Below, one piece after another: positions 1 to 8,425 of a stretch of 64,000 bases of DNA. The stretch is from Streptosporangium violaceochromogenes (GTDB lineage: Bacteria > Actinomycetota > Actinomycetes > Streptosporangiales > Streptosporangiaceae). The position numbers and the translations under genes are program-made. Positions within the stretch are counted from its first letter, which is position 1. Every line of letters starts with the position of its first letter. Under the pieces are notes generated by a model. That model was given only the letters and a program-made list of their open reading frames with translations, did no database searches and was not told the origin of the DNA. Location of the stretch: assembly GCF_014654615.1 (NCBI RefSeq), contig NZ_BNBB01000009.1, forward strand, positions 1 through 64,000. The letters run 5' to 3'.

Positions 1-44
1 GTTCTCAAGAAACGGACGCGTACACCATCAACCCCGACCAAACC

Positions 45-67
45 AGCCGGAACCCTCCGGGGCTTTT
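45..67 (+). terminator. Possible intrinsic terminator of an upstream element
   Basis: AGCCGGA and TCCGGGGCT can pair with a two-G bulge around a short ACCC loop, and TTTT follows at 64-67. This is the layout of a rho-independent terminator for something ending before or at the left edge. What is terminated cannot be identified from the first 44 bases. Confidence 0.4.
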
Positions 68-430
68 CCGTTCGTTTCGTTCTCTTCCATTCTCGCAGGC
101 CCGCTTTTTCGTGTCAAATTGACTCGATCTGGCCGGTCCCTCGAAAATCGTTTTCCGTCTCCGGAAACCCCTTCAATTTACTCCGGCGCTCGACCCGTGT
201 CGAATCGCCCCCCCAGCGGGACGCGAAGGCCCCGATGAAAGAAAGCGGTTGAAGAGGGAGTTTCCGGGTCCTCCGGCGGCATCGCCAGCCTCCCCGGGCC
301 TGCTGAACTTTATGGACGGCGATCCACCTCGTCAAATCAGCGGCACGCCGGTGGAAAGCCCACGGCACCCGCGCGCGATCGGGACAGGTGCCGAAGCGGC
401 CTCACGGCCGTGTCCGGCCATCGGGCACGG

Positions 431-470
431 CCGCCGTGTCGCCGCATGTCATCGCGTGTCATCGCATGTC
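431..470. repeat. 10-bp-phased TGTC repeat array
   Basis: Four copies of a ten-base unit ending in TGTC follow each other without gaps; the last three read GCCGCATGTC, ATCGCGTGTC and ATCGCATGTC. The period is one DNA helical turn, so all four TGTC boxes face the same side of the helix. No coding frame explains it. Confidence 0.55.
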
Positions 471-681
471 ACCCCTGTTGGCCCGACGACGGCCCGGCGG
501 GAGCCCGAGACAGCGACCCGGCAGAGGCCTGAGGGCGGCTCAACGGCGGTTCGGCCCCCCTCACACGTCCGGGCGACGGCCCCCTCCGCCTGCGGAAAGA
601 GGGCTGACGCCCACGGAGAACAGGCATCTGCCGCCCAACCGATTGAGATCAGCTGACATCTCACTTTTTACGCCGAACAGA

Positions 682-710
682 CTGGAAAGCCATCAGAATA
701 GCGATATAGG
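682..710 (+). promoter_or_regulatory. Weak candidate promoter upstream of the GT4 gene
   Basis: CTGGAA at 682-687 and TATAGG at 705-710 are separated by 17 bases, inside an AT-richer patch. The match to the housekeeping consensus is only fair. Confidence 0.3.
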
Positions 711-923
711 GGTAAACACCGGTCGGAACTTCAGCGAACGGTAAGACGGGGAAGAGGAGCGGAAGGGGACTCCCGCTCCCACGGGGCCTGGCTCGACGTC
801 AGGAAGAGGAGCGGGGGCTTGTGTCCCGGCGCCCGAGGGCGGCGGGATATTTCGCGCGCTCGCGGGCAGTCGGACCGGCGTGCCATACCGCGGAAACAAG
901 CAGTTGAGCAGGGGGCTCTCAAG

Positions 924-2282
924 GTGTCGATCAGGAAGTCGGGGAAGAAGCCGGGCCGGTTGCCGTCGCGAGCCCGCGAGGCGGCAAGGCGTGGAGCGCT
1001 GTCACTGCTGAGGGCGGTGAACCGGAGGCGGGAACGCCGTGCGCCCGCGCCCGACACCTCGACGATCAAGATCGTATTGCAGCACGCCCATGGAATGGGC
1101 GGCACCATCAGGACCGTGCTCAACCTCGCGGGGTATCTCGCGCGGGAGCGGGACGTGGAGATCGTCTCCGTCGTCCGGGCCGCGGAGAGGCCCTTCTTCC
1201 CCGTCCCGCCCGGGGTGCGGGTGTCCTTCCTGGACGACAGGATCCGGCCGCGTGGCCCGATCGCAGAGGTGCTCTCCCGCCTTCCCAGTGTCCTGATCCC
1301 GAAGCAGGAGAACGTCTACCACTCACTCACGCTCTGGACCGATCTGCGACTGGTGGGGTTCCTGCGTTCGCTGCGCACCGGTGTGGTGATCTCCACCAGG
1401 CCCGGCTTCAACCTCATCACCGCGCTGTTCGCGCCGCCGGGTGTCCTGACGATCGGCCAGGAGCACGTGACGCTCGACGTCCACTCCCCCGAGGTCCGGC
1501 GGCTGATCAGGAGACGGTACGGCAGGCTCGACACCTTCGTCACGCTCACCCAGGCCGACCTGGACCACTACGCCGAAACGCTGCGGGCGGACCCGCCCCG
1601 CCGGCTGCTGCGGATCCCCAACGCCGTCCCCCGGCTGGCGGGCGACGTCTCGACGCTGGAGAGCAGGAGCGTGGTCGCCATCGGCAGGCTGGTACGCGCC
1701 AAGGGCTTCGACCGCCTGATCACCGCGTGGAAGCACGTCGCCGCGGCGCATCCGGACTGGGTGCTGCGCATCTACGGCGGCGGCACGCGCGAGGCCGAGG
1801 AACGGCTGCGCGCGAGGATCGAGGAGGCCGGCCTGGCGGACAGGGTGATCCTCATGGGCAGTTCCCCCGAGATCGGCGTCGAACTGGCCAAGGCGTCGAT
1901 CTACGCCGTCAGCTCGCGCTACGAGGGGTTCGGCATGACGATCCTGGAGGCGATGAGCAAGGGGGTGCCGGTGGTGAGCTTCGACTGCCCGCACGGCCCC
2001 GCGGAGATCATCACACATGAGCACGACGGCCTGCTCGTACGCCCCCGGAGGCCCGCCGCCCTGGCCGAGGCGATCTGCCGCCTGATCGAGGACCGCGAGC
2101 TGCGCGCCCGGCTCGGTGACAACGCCCTGCGCACCGCGGCGCGGTACGACCTGGACAGTGTGGGCGCCCGGTGGGACGCCCTCCTGGCGGACCTGGGGCC
2201 GGCGCGGGCCCAGGAGGCGAAGCGGCGGGCGGTGTTCCCGGCGGGGACGCACGCCACCGGGGGGAACGTAAAACTCCGGTAA
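924..2282 (+). CDS. Glycosyltransferase family 4 protein
   Basis: About 452 residues of a GT-B retaining glycosyltransferase. The C-terminal Rossmann half shows the typical order: VVAIGRLVRAKGFDRLI, then YGGG, then the EGFGMTILEAM stretch with the E-x7-E signature, followed by PVVSFDCPHGPAEII. The N-terminal half opens with QHAHGMGGTIRT, the acceptor-side glycine loop. Such enzymes move a sugar from a nucleotide donor onto a cell-envelope or teichoic/polysaccharide acceptor; the acceptor cannot be read from sequence. The GTG at 924 is chosen because GGGGG lies about nine bases upstream and the longer in-frame extension to 819 is arginine-rich and low quality. The kinase gene follows after 25 bases, so the two may be co-transcribed. 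Confidence 0.85.
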   Translation: MSIRKSGKKPGRLPSRAREAARRGALSLLRAVNRRRERRAPAPDTSTIKIVLQHAHGMGGTIRTVLNLAGYLARERDVEIVSVVRAAERPFFPVPPGVRVSFLDDRIRPRGPIAEVLSRLPSVLIPKQENVYHSLTLWTDLRLVGFLRSLRTGVVISTRPGFNLITALFAPPGVLTIGQEHVTLDVHSPEVRRLIRRRYGRLDTFVTLTQADLDHYAETLRADPPRRLLRIPNAVPRLAGDVSTLESRSVVAIGRLVRAKGFDRLITAWKHVAAAHPDWVLRIYGGGTREAEERLRARIEEAGLADRVILMGSSPEIGVELAKASIYAVSSRYEGFGMTILEAMSKGVPVVSFDCPHGPAEIITHEHDGLLVRPRRPAALAEAICRLIEDRELRARLGDNALRTAARYDLDSVGARWDALLADLGPARAQEAKRRAVFPAGTHATGGNVKLR

Positions 2283-2307
2283 TCTGCCCCTCATCAGGAG
2301 GTGGCAG

Positions 2308-3594
2308 GTGGCCGAAGCGGGTGCCCTGGCGGTGCCGGGCTACGAGGTGTCCGGGGTGCTCGGCCAGGGCGGTTTCGGGATCGTCTACCGGGCCAGGCAA
2401 CTGGCCGTGGACCGCGAGGTCGCGCTCAAGGTCGACAACCGGGTGCTGGTCTCTGAACGCGACCGCCGCCGTTTCATGCGTGAGGTCACCTCGGCCGGGG
2501 CGCTGTCGGGTCATCCGCACGTCGCCCACGTCTACGACGCGGGGGTGCTCGGCGACGGCCGGCCGTACATGGTGCTGGAGCTGTGCCCGGGCGGATCGCT
2601 GCTCGACCGGATGCGGGCCGAGGGGCGTCTGCCCCCGGCGGAGGTGGCCGGCATCGGCATCCGCATCGCGGACGCGCTGTCCGCGGCGCACGCCGCCGGG
2701 GTGCTGCACCGTGACATCAAACCCGCCAACATCCTGATCAACCGGTACGGCAACGTGGTGCTCTCCGACTTCGGCCTGGCGACCATGCCGTCGGCGGGCG
2801 GCGAGGTCTCGGTGACGCGCGAGTCACTGACCCCGGCCTACGCGCCACCGGAGGCGTTCGACCTGGCCGAGCCCTCCGCGGCCGGCGACGTCTACTCCCT
2901 CGCCGCCACGCTCTACGCGCTGCTGTCGGGCCGCCCGCCCCGGTTCCCGGAGAGCGGCGTGGTCAACGTCGCCGTCATCATGGCCCTGCACCGCCTGCCC
3001 GTCCCGGAGATTCCCGGCGTGCCGCCGGAGCTGACCGCCGTGCTCCGCCAGGCCATGGCCGCCGACCCGGCACAGCGCACCCCCTCGGTGGCGGCGCTGC
3101 GGGACGCCCTGACCGGCCTTCACCTGAGCCGGGCCGGCACGCCCCGGCCCGGCCCGGCGCGCACCGGCCCCACCGGCCTCGCGGCTCCCGCCGTGTCCCC
3201 GGGGCCGGACACCCCCGCTCTCACCTCTCCGACCTTCCCACCGGCCTCCCCGCCCCACCCGCCGTCCCTCGCCGGCACGCCTTCTCCGTACGGCCCGCAC
3301 ACCCCCGGCCGGGAGCCGGTGCGCGCGCATCCGACCTCGCCGGGGGCGCGGAAGCCGGCGAGCGCCCGGCCGCCGGCCGGGGCCGCCCCGGCGCTCGCCG
3401 GGACGTCGAACACCCGGGTGTTCGTCGCGGTCGCCGTGGCCTTCGCGATCCTGCTGCTGGCCGGGGTGGGGCTGATGCTCATGGAGAGCAGGGCCGAGGA
3501 GCCGTCCACCGGCCGGGCCGGTGCCGCCGTGTCGCCCGGACCGGCCTCACCCGCCCCTCGGGAGGCGGGCGCGCCGCCGTACACCGTCTCCTGA
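2308..3594 (+). CDS. Membrane-anchored Ser/Thr protein kinase (PknB-like kinase domain)
   Basis: A 428-residue Hanks-type kinase. Visible elements: glycine loop GQGGFGIVY (about 19-27), invariant lysine K41 (VALKV), catalytic HRDIKPAN with D136, DFG with D154, and APPE of the activation segment. A proline-rich linker follows (about 275-365), then a single membrane helix near 371-392 and a short exterior tail of about 35 residues. There are no PASTA repeats, so the ligand sensor, if any, is very small. The GTG start at 2308 has AGGAGG five to six bases upstream. The gene sits between a glycosyltransferase and the nuclease-helicase set (58-base gap downstream), which makes control of either plausible but unproven. 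Confidence 0.92.
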   Translation: MAEAGALAVPGYEVSGVLGQGGFGIVYRARQLAVDREVALKVDNRVLVSERDRRRFMREVTSAGALSGHPHVAHVYDAGVLGDGRPYMVLELCPGGSLLDRMRAEGRLPPAEVAGIGIRIADALSAAHAAGVLHRDIKPANILINRYGNVVLSDFGLATMPSAGGEVSVTRESLTPAYAPPEAFDLAEPSAAGDVYSLAATLYALLSGRPPRFPESGVVNVAVIMALHRLPVPEIPGVPPELTAVLRQAMAADPAQRTPSVAALRDALTGLHLSRAGTPRPGPARTGPTGLAAPAVSPGPDTPALTSPTFPPASPPHPPSLAGTPSPYGPHTPGREPVRAHPTSPGARKPASARPPAGAAPALAGTSNTRVFVAVAVAFAILLLAGVGLMLMESRAEEPSTGRAGAAVSPGPASPAPREAGAPPYTVS

Positions 3595-3652
3595 TACTGG
3601 AATTGCCTGGAAATCACGGGAGACCGGTGGGACTCCTGTTACGCTCCGGGCC

Positions 3653-4432
3653 GTGAGTGAGTCACTGGACGCGCTGGAGCTGCGGATAGCCGAGCTCCGC
3701 GCGCGGGTGCGCCGGGCCGTCAGGGAGGGGGACGGTGGCGCGGCCCGCACGCTGCGGGGAGAACTGCGGCGGGCCGAGAAGGCGTGGGACGCGACGGTCA
3801 CGGCCGAGGAGTCCGCGTCGGCGGCACCCGCCCCGGAGCCCCCTCTGCTGCCCATCAGGGAGCAGGTGCACCGGGCGCTCGCCCTGCTGGGGGTGCCGGC
3901 CTCCGCCCGGCTGATCGTGGCGGTGAACGACGCGTTCTTCTCCCGCGCGCTGCGCGGCTCCCAGCTCACCAGTCTGCGCAGGGACGAGGAACGTTCCTTC
4001 CGGGCCTCCCCCTACGCCAGGCCGTACTACCTGTGCGCCGCGCTGACGGATCGGCTCTCACCCGCCAGGGGGCTGCTGGCCGACAGCACCTGGGCCTCCG
4101 AGCGGCGGGTGCTCGGCCCGCTGAGCCCGCGCGTCGACTTCCTCGTCTCGGCCGTGCGGATCGCCGAGCACCTGGCCCGGCTGGCCGAGCCTCCGCCGGG
4201 GGCGCTACGGCTGCTGACGCGGATGGCGCAGAACATCCCCGGGGCCGCGGAGGGGTTAGCCCCCGCCGATCCGGTGACCGCGATCCGGGCGGCGTGGGCC
4301 GAGCTGGAGGTGCACCGCGCCGCCGACGCGGAGCAGCGCGCCGAGGTGGCGGCGCGGGCGGGCAGGCAGTTGTCGGACGTGGAGGGCCTGTTCGGCGCCG
4401 CCACGATGAGCACGCTGAGGGGGGCCTGTTGA
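3653..4432 (+). CDS. Unknown protein, first gene of the nuclease-helicase operon
   Basis: 259 residues from the GTG at 3653 (frame open upstream, but no ribosome site there). Residues 1-45 are a charged heptad-like helix rich in Arg, Glu and Leu, probably a coiled coil. A loop containing APAPEPP follows, then a conserved-looking helical domain starting IREQVHRALALLGVPASARLIVAVNDAFF, which has the look of a winged-helix or helix-turn-helix region with basic residues (SLRRDEERSFR) and aromatic positions (YARPYYLCAAL). No enzyme motif is seen. It lies 40 bases before the nuclease gene. Best guess, by inference only: a DNA-binding or bridging subunit. I do not recognise the family. Confidence 0.7.
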   Translation: MSESLDALELRIAELRARVRRAVREGDGGAARTLRGELRRAEKAWDATVTAEESASAAPAPEPPLLPIREQVHRALALLGVPASARLIVAVNDAFFSRALRGSQLTSLRRDEERSFRASPYARPYYLCAALTDRLSPARGLLADSTWASERRVLGPLSPRVDFLVSAVRIAEHLARLAEPPPGALRLLTRMAQNIPGAAEGLAPADPVTAIRAAWAELEVHRAADAEQRAEVAARAGRQLSDVEGLFGAATMSTLRGAC

Positions 4433-4472
4433 ACGGCAGGCAGAACGTCGCCCGCGCCCTCGGGGGCGCCCG

Positions 4473-5573
4473 GTGAACAGACTTGACGCGTTGCGCGGGC
4501 CGGTGTCGGCCCGCCCACACGACGCCCGCGCCATCGCGGCGCTGGCCGCCAATCCAGGCTGCGCCCGCCGCGCGCTGCTGGACGCGGCCGGGGTGGACAA
4601 GGACCGCACAGCCCGGCACCTGGGCGTCCCCGCCCCGTTCGGCCGGTCGCAGTTCGCGATCACCCGCGGCAACGCGTTCGAGGCGCTGGTGAAGGAGAAC
4701 GGCTGCGCCGGGCTGCTGCGGCTGCTGCGCGAGCTGTTCGGGTTGGCCGTCGAGGAGGTCGGCTATCAGGACGTGGAGAGCGTCGGCGCGCACCTGCGTC
4801 ACTCCCACACCCGGGCGCTGATCGACCGGGCGGCGCGCGAGGGCGAGGGGACGGCGGTCTTCTACGACCACCCGCTCCTCAGCCTGGAGATCGCCGGGCA
4901 CACCTCCTACCTGGAGCCCGACGTGGTGGCCTTCCAGCTCGGCGGGCGCTTCCACATCGTGGAGATCAAGTCGTTCGCCGTGATCGACGGGCAGGCCGCG
5001 CCCGACAAGGTCGCCGCGGCGGCGAGGCAGGCCGCGGTCTACGTGCTGGCGCTGCGCACACTCCTCACCGACCTGGGGCACGACCCCCGGCTGGCCTCCC
5101 ACGAGGCGGTGCTCGTCTGCCCGGAGAACTTCACCAACCGGCCGGTCGCCACGTCGTTGGACGTGCGCCGGCAGCTCGCGGTGCTCAGGCGGCAGCTCGC
5201 GCGGATGACCGAGGTGGACCGGCTGCTGGCGGAGGTTCCCGACGGCCTCACCTTCGACCTGGCGCCGGACGGCGACGGCGTGCCCACCCGGCCCGCGCGG
5301 GAGCTGGCCGAGGCGCTGTCGCGGGTGCCCGCCCGCTACGCGCCCGACTGCCTGTCCACCTGCGACATGTGCATGTTCTGCCGGAGCGAGGCCCGCGAGT
5401 GCGGCTCCACCGACCTGCTGGGCCGCCAGGTCCGCGACCGGCTCGGCGGCGTCTCCGGCATGGCCGAGGCGCTGGGCATGGCCGAGGGCGTCCTTACGCC
5501 CGCCGAGGGCCAGGAGGAGATCGCCCTGCTGCTGCGCACCGCCGAGCGGCTCCGTCAGGAGTGCCTCCGGTGA
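4473..5573 (+). CDS. PD-(D/E)XK nuclease with a C-terminal cysteine cluster (RecB/Cas4/Dna2-type)
   Basis: 366 residues. All RecB-nuclease motifs are present in order: RGNAFE (E70), LEPD (D150), VEIK (E164, K166) and RQAAVY (Q186, Y190). A lone cysteine C30 precedes them and a cluster C293, C297, C300, C303, C310 follows, including CDMCMFC. In Cas4, AddB and Dna2, one cysteine before and three after the nuclease core hold a 4Fe-4S cluster; the spacing here (C-x2-C-x6-C) is close to that pattern. Expected role: metal-dependent cutting of single-stranded or flapped DNA ends. The GTG start at 4473 follows a GGGGG run. The stop overlaps the next start (GTGA), indicating translational coupling. 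The motifs are observed; Fe-S binding is inferred. Confidence 0.8.
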   Translation: MNRLDALRGPVSARPHDARAIAALAANPGCARRALLDAAGVDKDRTARHLGVPAPFGRSQFAITRGNAFEALVKENGCAGLLRLLRELFGLAVEEVGYQDVESVGAHLRHSHTRALIDRAAREGEGTAVFYDHPLLSLEIAGHTSYLEPDVVAFQLGGRFHIVEIKSFAVIDGQAAPDKVAAAARQAAVYVLALRTLLTDLGHDPRLASHEAVLVCPENFTNRPVATSLDVRRQLAVLRRQLARMTEVDRLLAEVPDGLTFDLAPDGDGVPTRPARELAEALSRVPARYAPDCLSTCDMCMFCRSEARECGSTDLLGRQVRDRLGGVSGMAEALGMAEGVLTPAEGQEEIALLLRTAERLRQECLR

Positions 5574-7039
5574 GCGTGCTGGCGGCGCTGGCGCGGCTGC
5601 GGGCCGCACGGGAGGGGGTGGCGCAGCCGATCGCCACCGTCCGGCACTGCCATCTCGCCTCCCGGCCGATGGTGCTCGTCCCGCTCAAGCTCGCCGGTGA
5701 GGCCGCCGCCCCGCTGGGGGCCGTGGTGGGCACCGACCCCGATCACCCCAGGCTGCTCGTGGTCCCCCAGCCGCGCGACCGCGACCTGCGGTTCTCCTTC
5801 GCCGCCGAGCTGGCCGAGGTGCTGCTGCCGTACGTCGAGGGGTTCGCCGGGGCCACCGAGACGGTCGAGCGCAGGGGCGGCGAGCCGTACGAGCGATGCC
5901 TGGACGCGCCGCAGATCCTGGTGCCGAACCGGCCCGCGGTGACCTTCCTCGGGCTGCTGGGCCGCTCCACCCGGTTCCGCCGGGCCGACGGCCCCTGCCC
6001 GGTGCACCCGTCGGTGCCGCTGCTGGGACGGTGGCTGACCTACTTCGCCGACCGGTCCCACCGCCCGGGGTCCTCCCTGCTGCTGGCCGCGACCGAGGCG
6101 CTGTCCACGCACTGGGCGACCGGGCAGAGCGCCCTGGAGGACGCCAACCTGGCGGCGCTGGTGGGGTGGATCGACCCTCCGGAGGGGATGAGCGGGGCGC
6201 GGGCCGCCGAAGAGGCGGAGGATCCGCTGCTGTGGCCGCCCGCCGGGCCCGCCACCGACCCGGGCTTCGACAACGAGGTGCTCGCCCCCGCCGTACGGGC
6301 CTATGAGGAGGCGCCGTCGGGGCACGCCGTGGAGCGGGTGGCCCAGGCGTTGCGCACCCAGCTCGAACCGACGTGGCGGCTGATGTGGCGGGCGGCGGGC
6401 CTGCTGCGCGCCCTGCCCGAGGGCGGGCGGGTGGGGGAGCGCTGGGAGGCGGACCGCGGGTCGTTCACCCGGTTCGTCGAACGGCTCGCCGAGAACGGAC
6501 CGCCGCAGGCGCGCCGGGACGGCGCGGTCGGCGCCGCGGCGCGGCTGGCCGGGCTGGAGCGGGCGCAGGCGGGTTACGAGGTGCAGCGGGCCTACGACGA
6601 CCCGCTGATCATGGCCGAGTATCGCCTGACCGGCGAGGCGTTCGCCGGGACGGTGACCGCCGCCGACCCCGGGCACGCCGAGGGTGAGGGCCGCTCACGC
6701 AAGCTGCGCCCGCTGGTCACGGTCAAGACCGCCGATCCGGTACAGCCGGCGCCCGGCACCGTGCTCGGCAGCCCCGACCGGCGCGGGCACGCCGCCGAGG
6801 TCGTGGAGGTCGCCGGGGACGAGATCACCCTGAAGATCGTCAAGGGCATGGGGCGGGGCAGGACGCCGGCGCCGGGGTCGGTGCCCGAACCGGGCGAGCG
6901 GGTCACCTACACCTCGCTGACCGGCGACTTCCCCTCCTCACCGGCGCTCCCCGACCCCGAGCTGACGCCTTGGACGCACGGCGGCCCGCCCGAGGAGTAC
7001 GTACCGGGCGACGAGGAGGCACGAGAGGAGTGGGCGTGA
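5570..7039 (+). CDS. Unknown protein, third gene of the nuclease-helicase operon
   Basis: 489 residues from a GTG overlapping the nuclease stop codon. The N-terminal 150 residues look alpha/beta (PMVLVPLKLAGEAAAPLGAVVG). A helical middle contains CPVHPSVPLLGRWLTYFADRS and a long helical stretch near 240-340. Residues about 345-450 are beta-rich with repeated short strands (AGTVTAAD, PLVTVKTADP, AAEVVEVAGDEITLKIV), resembling a small barrel such as an OB/SH3 fold or the 1B barrel of UPF1-like helicases. No catalytic motif is seen. The stop overlaps the helicase start by four bases. I do not recognise the family; an accessory or adaptor role with the neighbouring nuclease and helicase is inferred from coupling only. 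Confidence 0.75.
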   Translation: MSVLAALARLRAAREGVAQPIATVRHCHLASRPMVLVPLKLAGEAAAPLGAVVGTDPDHPRLLVVPQPRDRDLRFSFAAELAEVLLPYVEGFAGATETVERRGGEPYERCLDAPQILVPNRPAVTFLGLLGRSTRFRRADGPCPVHPSVPLLGRWLTYFADRSHRPGSSLLLAATEALSTHWATGQSALEDANLAALVGWIDPPEGMSGARAAEEAEDPLLWPPAGPATDPGFDNEVLAPAVRAYEEAPSGHAVERVAQALRTQLEPTWRLMWRAAGLLRALPEGGRVGERWEADRGSFTRFVERLAENGPPQARRDGAVGAAARLAGLERAQAGYEVQRAYDDPLIMAEYRLTGEAFAGTVTAADPGHAEGEGRSRKLRPLVTVKTADPVQPAPGTVLGSPDRRGHAAEVVEVAGDEITLKIVKGMGRGRTPAPGSVPEPGERVTYTSLTGDFPSSPALPDPELTPWTHGGPPEEYVPGDEEAREEWA

Positions 7040-8352
7040 ACGACGAGGGCCGCGGCATGACGCCGCAACGGGAGGCGGCGGCCGTCGTCGACGCCGTCCT
7101 GGCCGACCTGCCCCGCCACCGGGGCGTGGTGGTGGACTCCCCGCCGGGGGCGGGGAAGTCCACGCTGGTGGTCAGGGCCGCGGGGCACATCGCCGAAACG
7201 GGCGAGCCGCTGATGATCGTCGCGCAGACCAACGAGCAGGTGGACGACCTGGTGGAGCGGCTCGCGACCGAGCGTCCCGACCTGCCGATCGGCCGCCTCG
7301 CGGCGAGCGGGTACGTCGCGCCCGGCCGTATCCAGGCCCGCCCCAACGTCTCGGTGGCGGGCAGGGTGGCCGATCTGGGCGACCCGGCGGTGGTGATCGC
7401 CACCGCCGACAAGTGGGCCTGGGTGGGCGACAGGACCTGGCCGTGGGCGATCGTGGACGAGGCGTACCAGATGCGCTCGGACAAGCTGCTGCGGATCGCC
7501 TCGCTGTTCGAGCGGTCGCTGTTCGTGGGCGACCCCGGCCAGCTCGACCCGTTCTCGATCGTGGACGGCGAGCGCTGGGCCGGCCTGTCGTGGGATCCGG
7601 TGCAGAGCGCGGTCTCGGTGCTGTTGCGGCACAACCCCGGCCTGCCGGTGCACCGGCTGCCGGTCTCCTGGCGGCTGCCCGCCACGGCCGCCCCGGTGGT
7701 CTCGGAGGCCTTCTACCCGTTCACCGGCTTCCGGGCCGGGACCGGACCCGCCGACCGGGCGCTGGAGCTGACCGCCGGGGGCATGCGCACCTGCTACGAC
7801 CGGGCGCTGGAGGAGGCCGCCTCGGCGGGCTGGGCGCTGTACGAGCTGCCGAGCCGCCACACGGTGCGCACCGACGCCGAGGCGGTGCGGGCGGTGGCGG
7901 TGCTGGCGGTACGGCTGCTGCAGCGGGCACCCGTGGCGCACTCCGAGCGCGGCAGCCACCGGGTCACGCCCGACCGGATCGCCGTGGGGGCCGCCCACCG
8001 CGACCAGGTCGCGGCGATCCGGGCGGCCGGGGTGCCCGAGGAGATCACGGTGGACACCGCCAACCGCCTGCAGGGGCGGGAGTACGACGTGACGATCGTG
8101 CTCCATCCGCTGTCCGGCCGCCGCGACGCCACCGCCTTCCACCTGGAGTCGGGGCGGCTGTGCGTGCTGACCTCACGGCACCGGCACGCCTGCGTCGTGG
8201 TCGCCAGGGCCGGGATTCCCGAGCTGCTGGACGCCCATCCCTCGGCGGAGCCGATGCGGCTCGGGGTTCCGGTGCGGTTTCCCGACGGGTGGGAGGCCAA
8301 CCAGGCGGTGCTGGCCCACCTCGCCAAGCACCGGGTGACCCCGCTCCTTTGA
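7036..8352 (+). CDS. Superfamily 1 helicase / AAA ATPase (UPF1-Dna2-like core)
   Basis: 438 residues. Helicase motifs in order: Q-motif-like TPQREA (9-14), Walker A PPGAGKST (K41), Walker B VDEAYQ (about D140), motif III GDPGQLDPF, motif IV VSWRLP (about 210), motif V TANRLQGREYD (about 340) and motif VI LTSRHRHA (about 379). The compact two-domain layout and the GDPGQL and QGREYD motifs are those of SF1 UPF1/Dna2-type enzymes. It would translocate on nucleic acid powered by ATP. The GTG at 7036 overlaps the previous stop (GTGA) and has AGAGGAG five bases upstream; a GTG at 7030 and an ATG at 7057 are alternatives. Together with the Cas4-like nuclease two genes upstream it recreates the two activities of Dna2 on separate polypeptides. 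Confidence 0.85.
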   Translation: MNDEGRGMTPQREAAAVVDAVLADLPRHRGVVVDSPPGAGKSTLVVRAAGHIAETGEPLMIVAQTNEQVDDLVERLATERPDLPIGRLAASGYVAPGRIQARPNVSVAGRVADLGDPAVVIATADKWAWVGDRTWPWAIVDEAYQMRSDKLLRIASLFERSLFVGDPGQLDPFSIVDGERWAGLSWDPVQSAVSVLLRHNPGLPVHRLPVSWRLPATAAPVVSEAFYPFTGFRAGTGPADRALELTAGGMRTCYDRALEEAASAGWALYELPSRHTVRTDAEAVRAVAVLAVRLLQRAPVAHSERGSHRVTPDRIAVGAAHRDQVAAIRAAGVPEEITVDTANRLQGREYDVTIVLHPLSGRRDATAFHLESGRLCVLTSRHRHACVVVARAGIPELLDAHPSAEPMRLGVPVRFPDGWEANQAVLAHLAKHRVTPLL

Positions 8353-8356
8353 CGCT

Positions 8357-8409
8357 CCGCCCCCCTGGAAGGCCCCCGCCGGGGAAGGCGCGGGTCTTCG
8401 AGGGGGCGG
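8357..8409. terminator. Inverted repeat between convergent genes, probable bidirectional terminator
   Basis: CCGCCCCC at 8357-8364 pairs perfectly with GGGGGCGG at 8402-8409, and an inner CCCC-GCC-GGGG hairpin lies at 74-84 of the same hundred. It fills the gap between the helicase stop and the convergent acetyltransferase stop. There is no T-run, as is common in high-GC actinomycetes. Confidence 0.5.
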
Positions 8410-8425
8410 GAGGGGGCCGGACGGG

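Larger units (their letters stand above)
68..923. other. Long non-coding leader region before the glycosyltransferase gene
   Basis: No reading frame here has a convincing start, ribosome site or recognisable protein. Patches are much more AT-rich (about 100-180 and 655-735) than the neighbouring genes, as expected for promoter DNA. It holds the phased TGTC repeat at 431-470 and a weak promoter at 682-710. A GAGCGG/CCGCTC inverted pair lies near 756-777. The roughly 210 bases between that promoter and the GTG start would be an unusually long 5' leader. Confidence 0.5.

Noticed and set aside
249..744. Long open frames in the 5' leader (for example 249-656)
   Set aside because: Pro/Arg-rich in every frame with no ribosome site and no known family; typical of GC-rich non-coding DNA.
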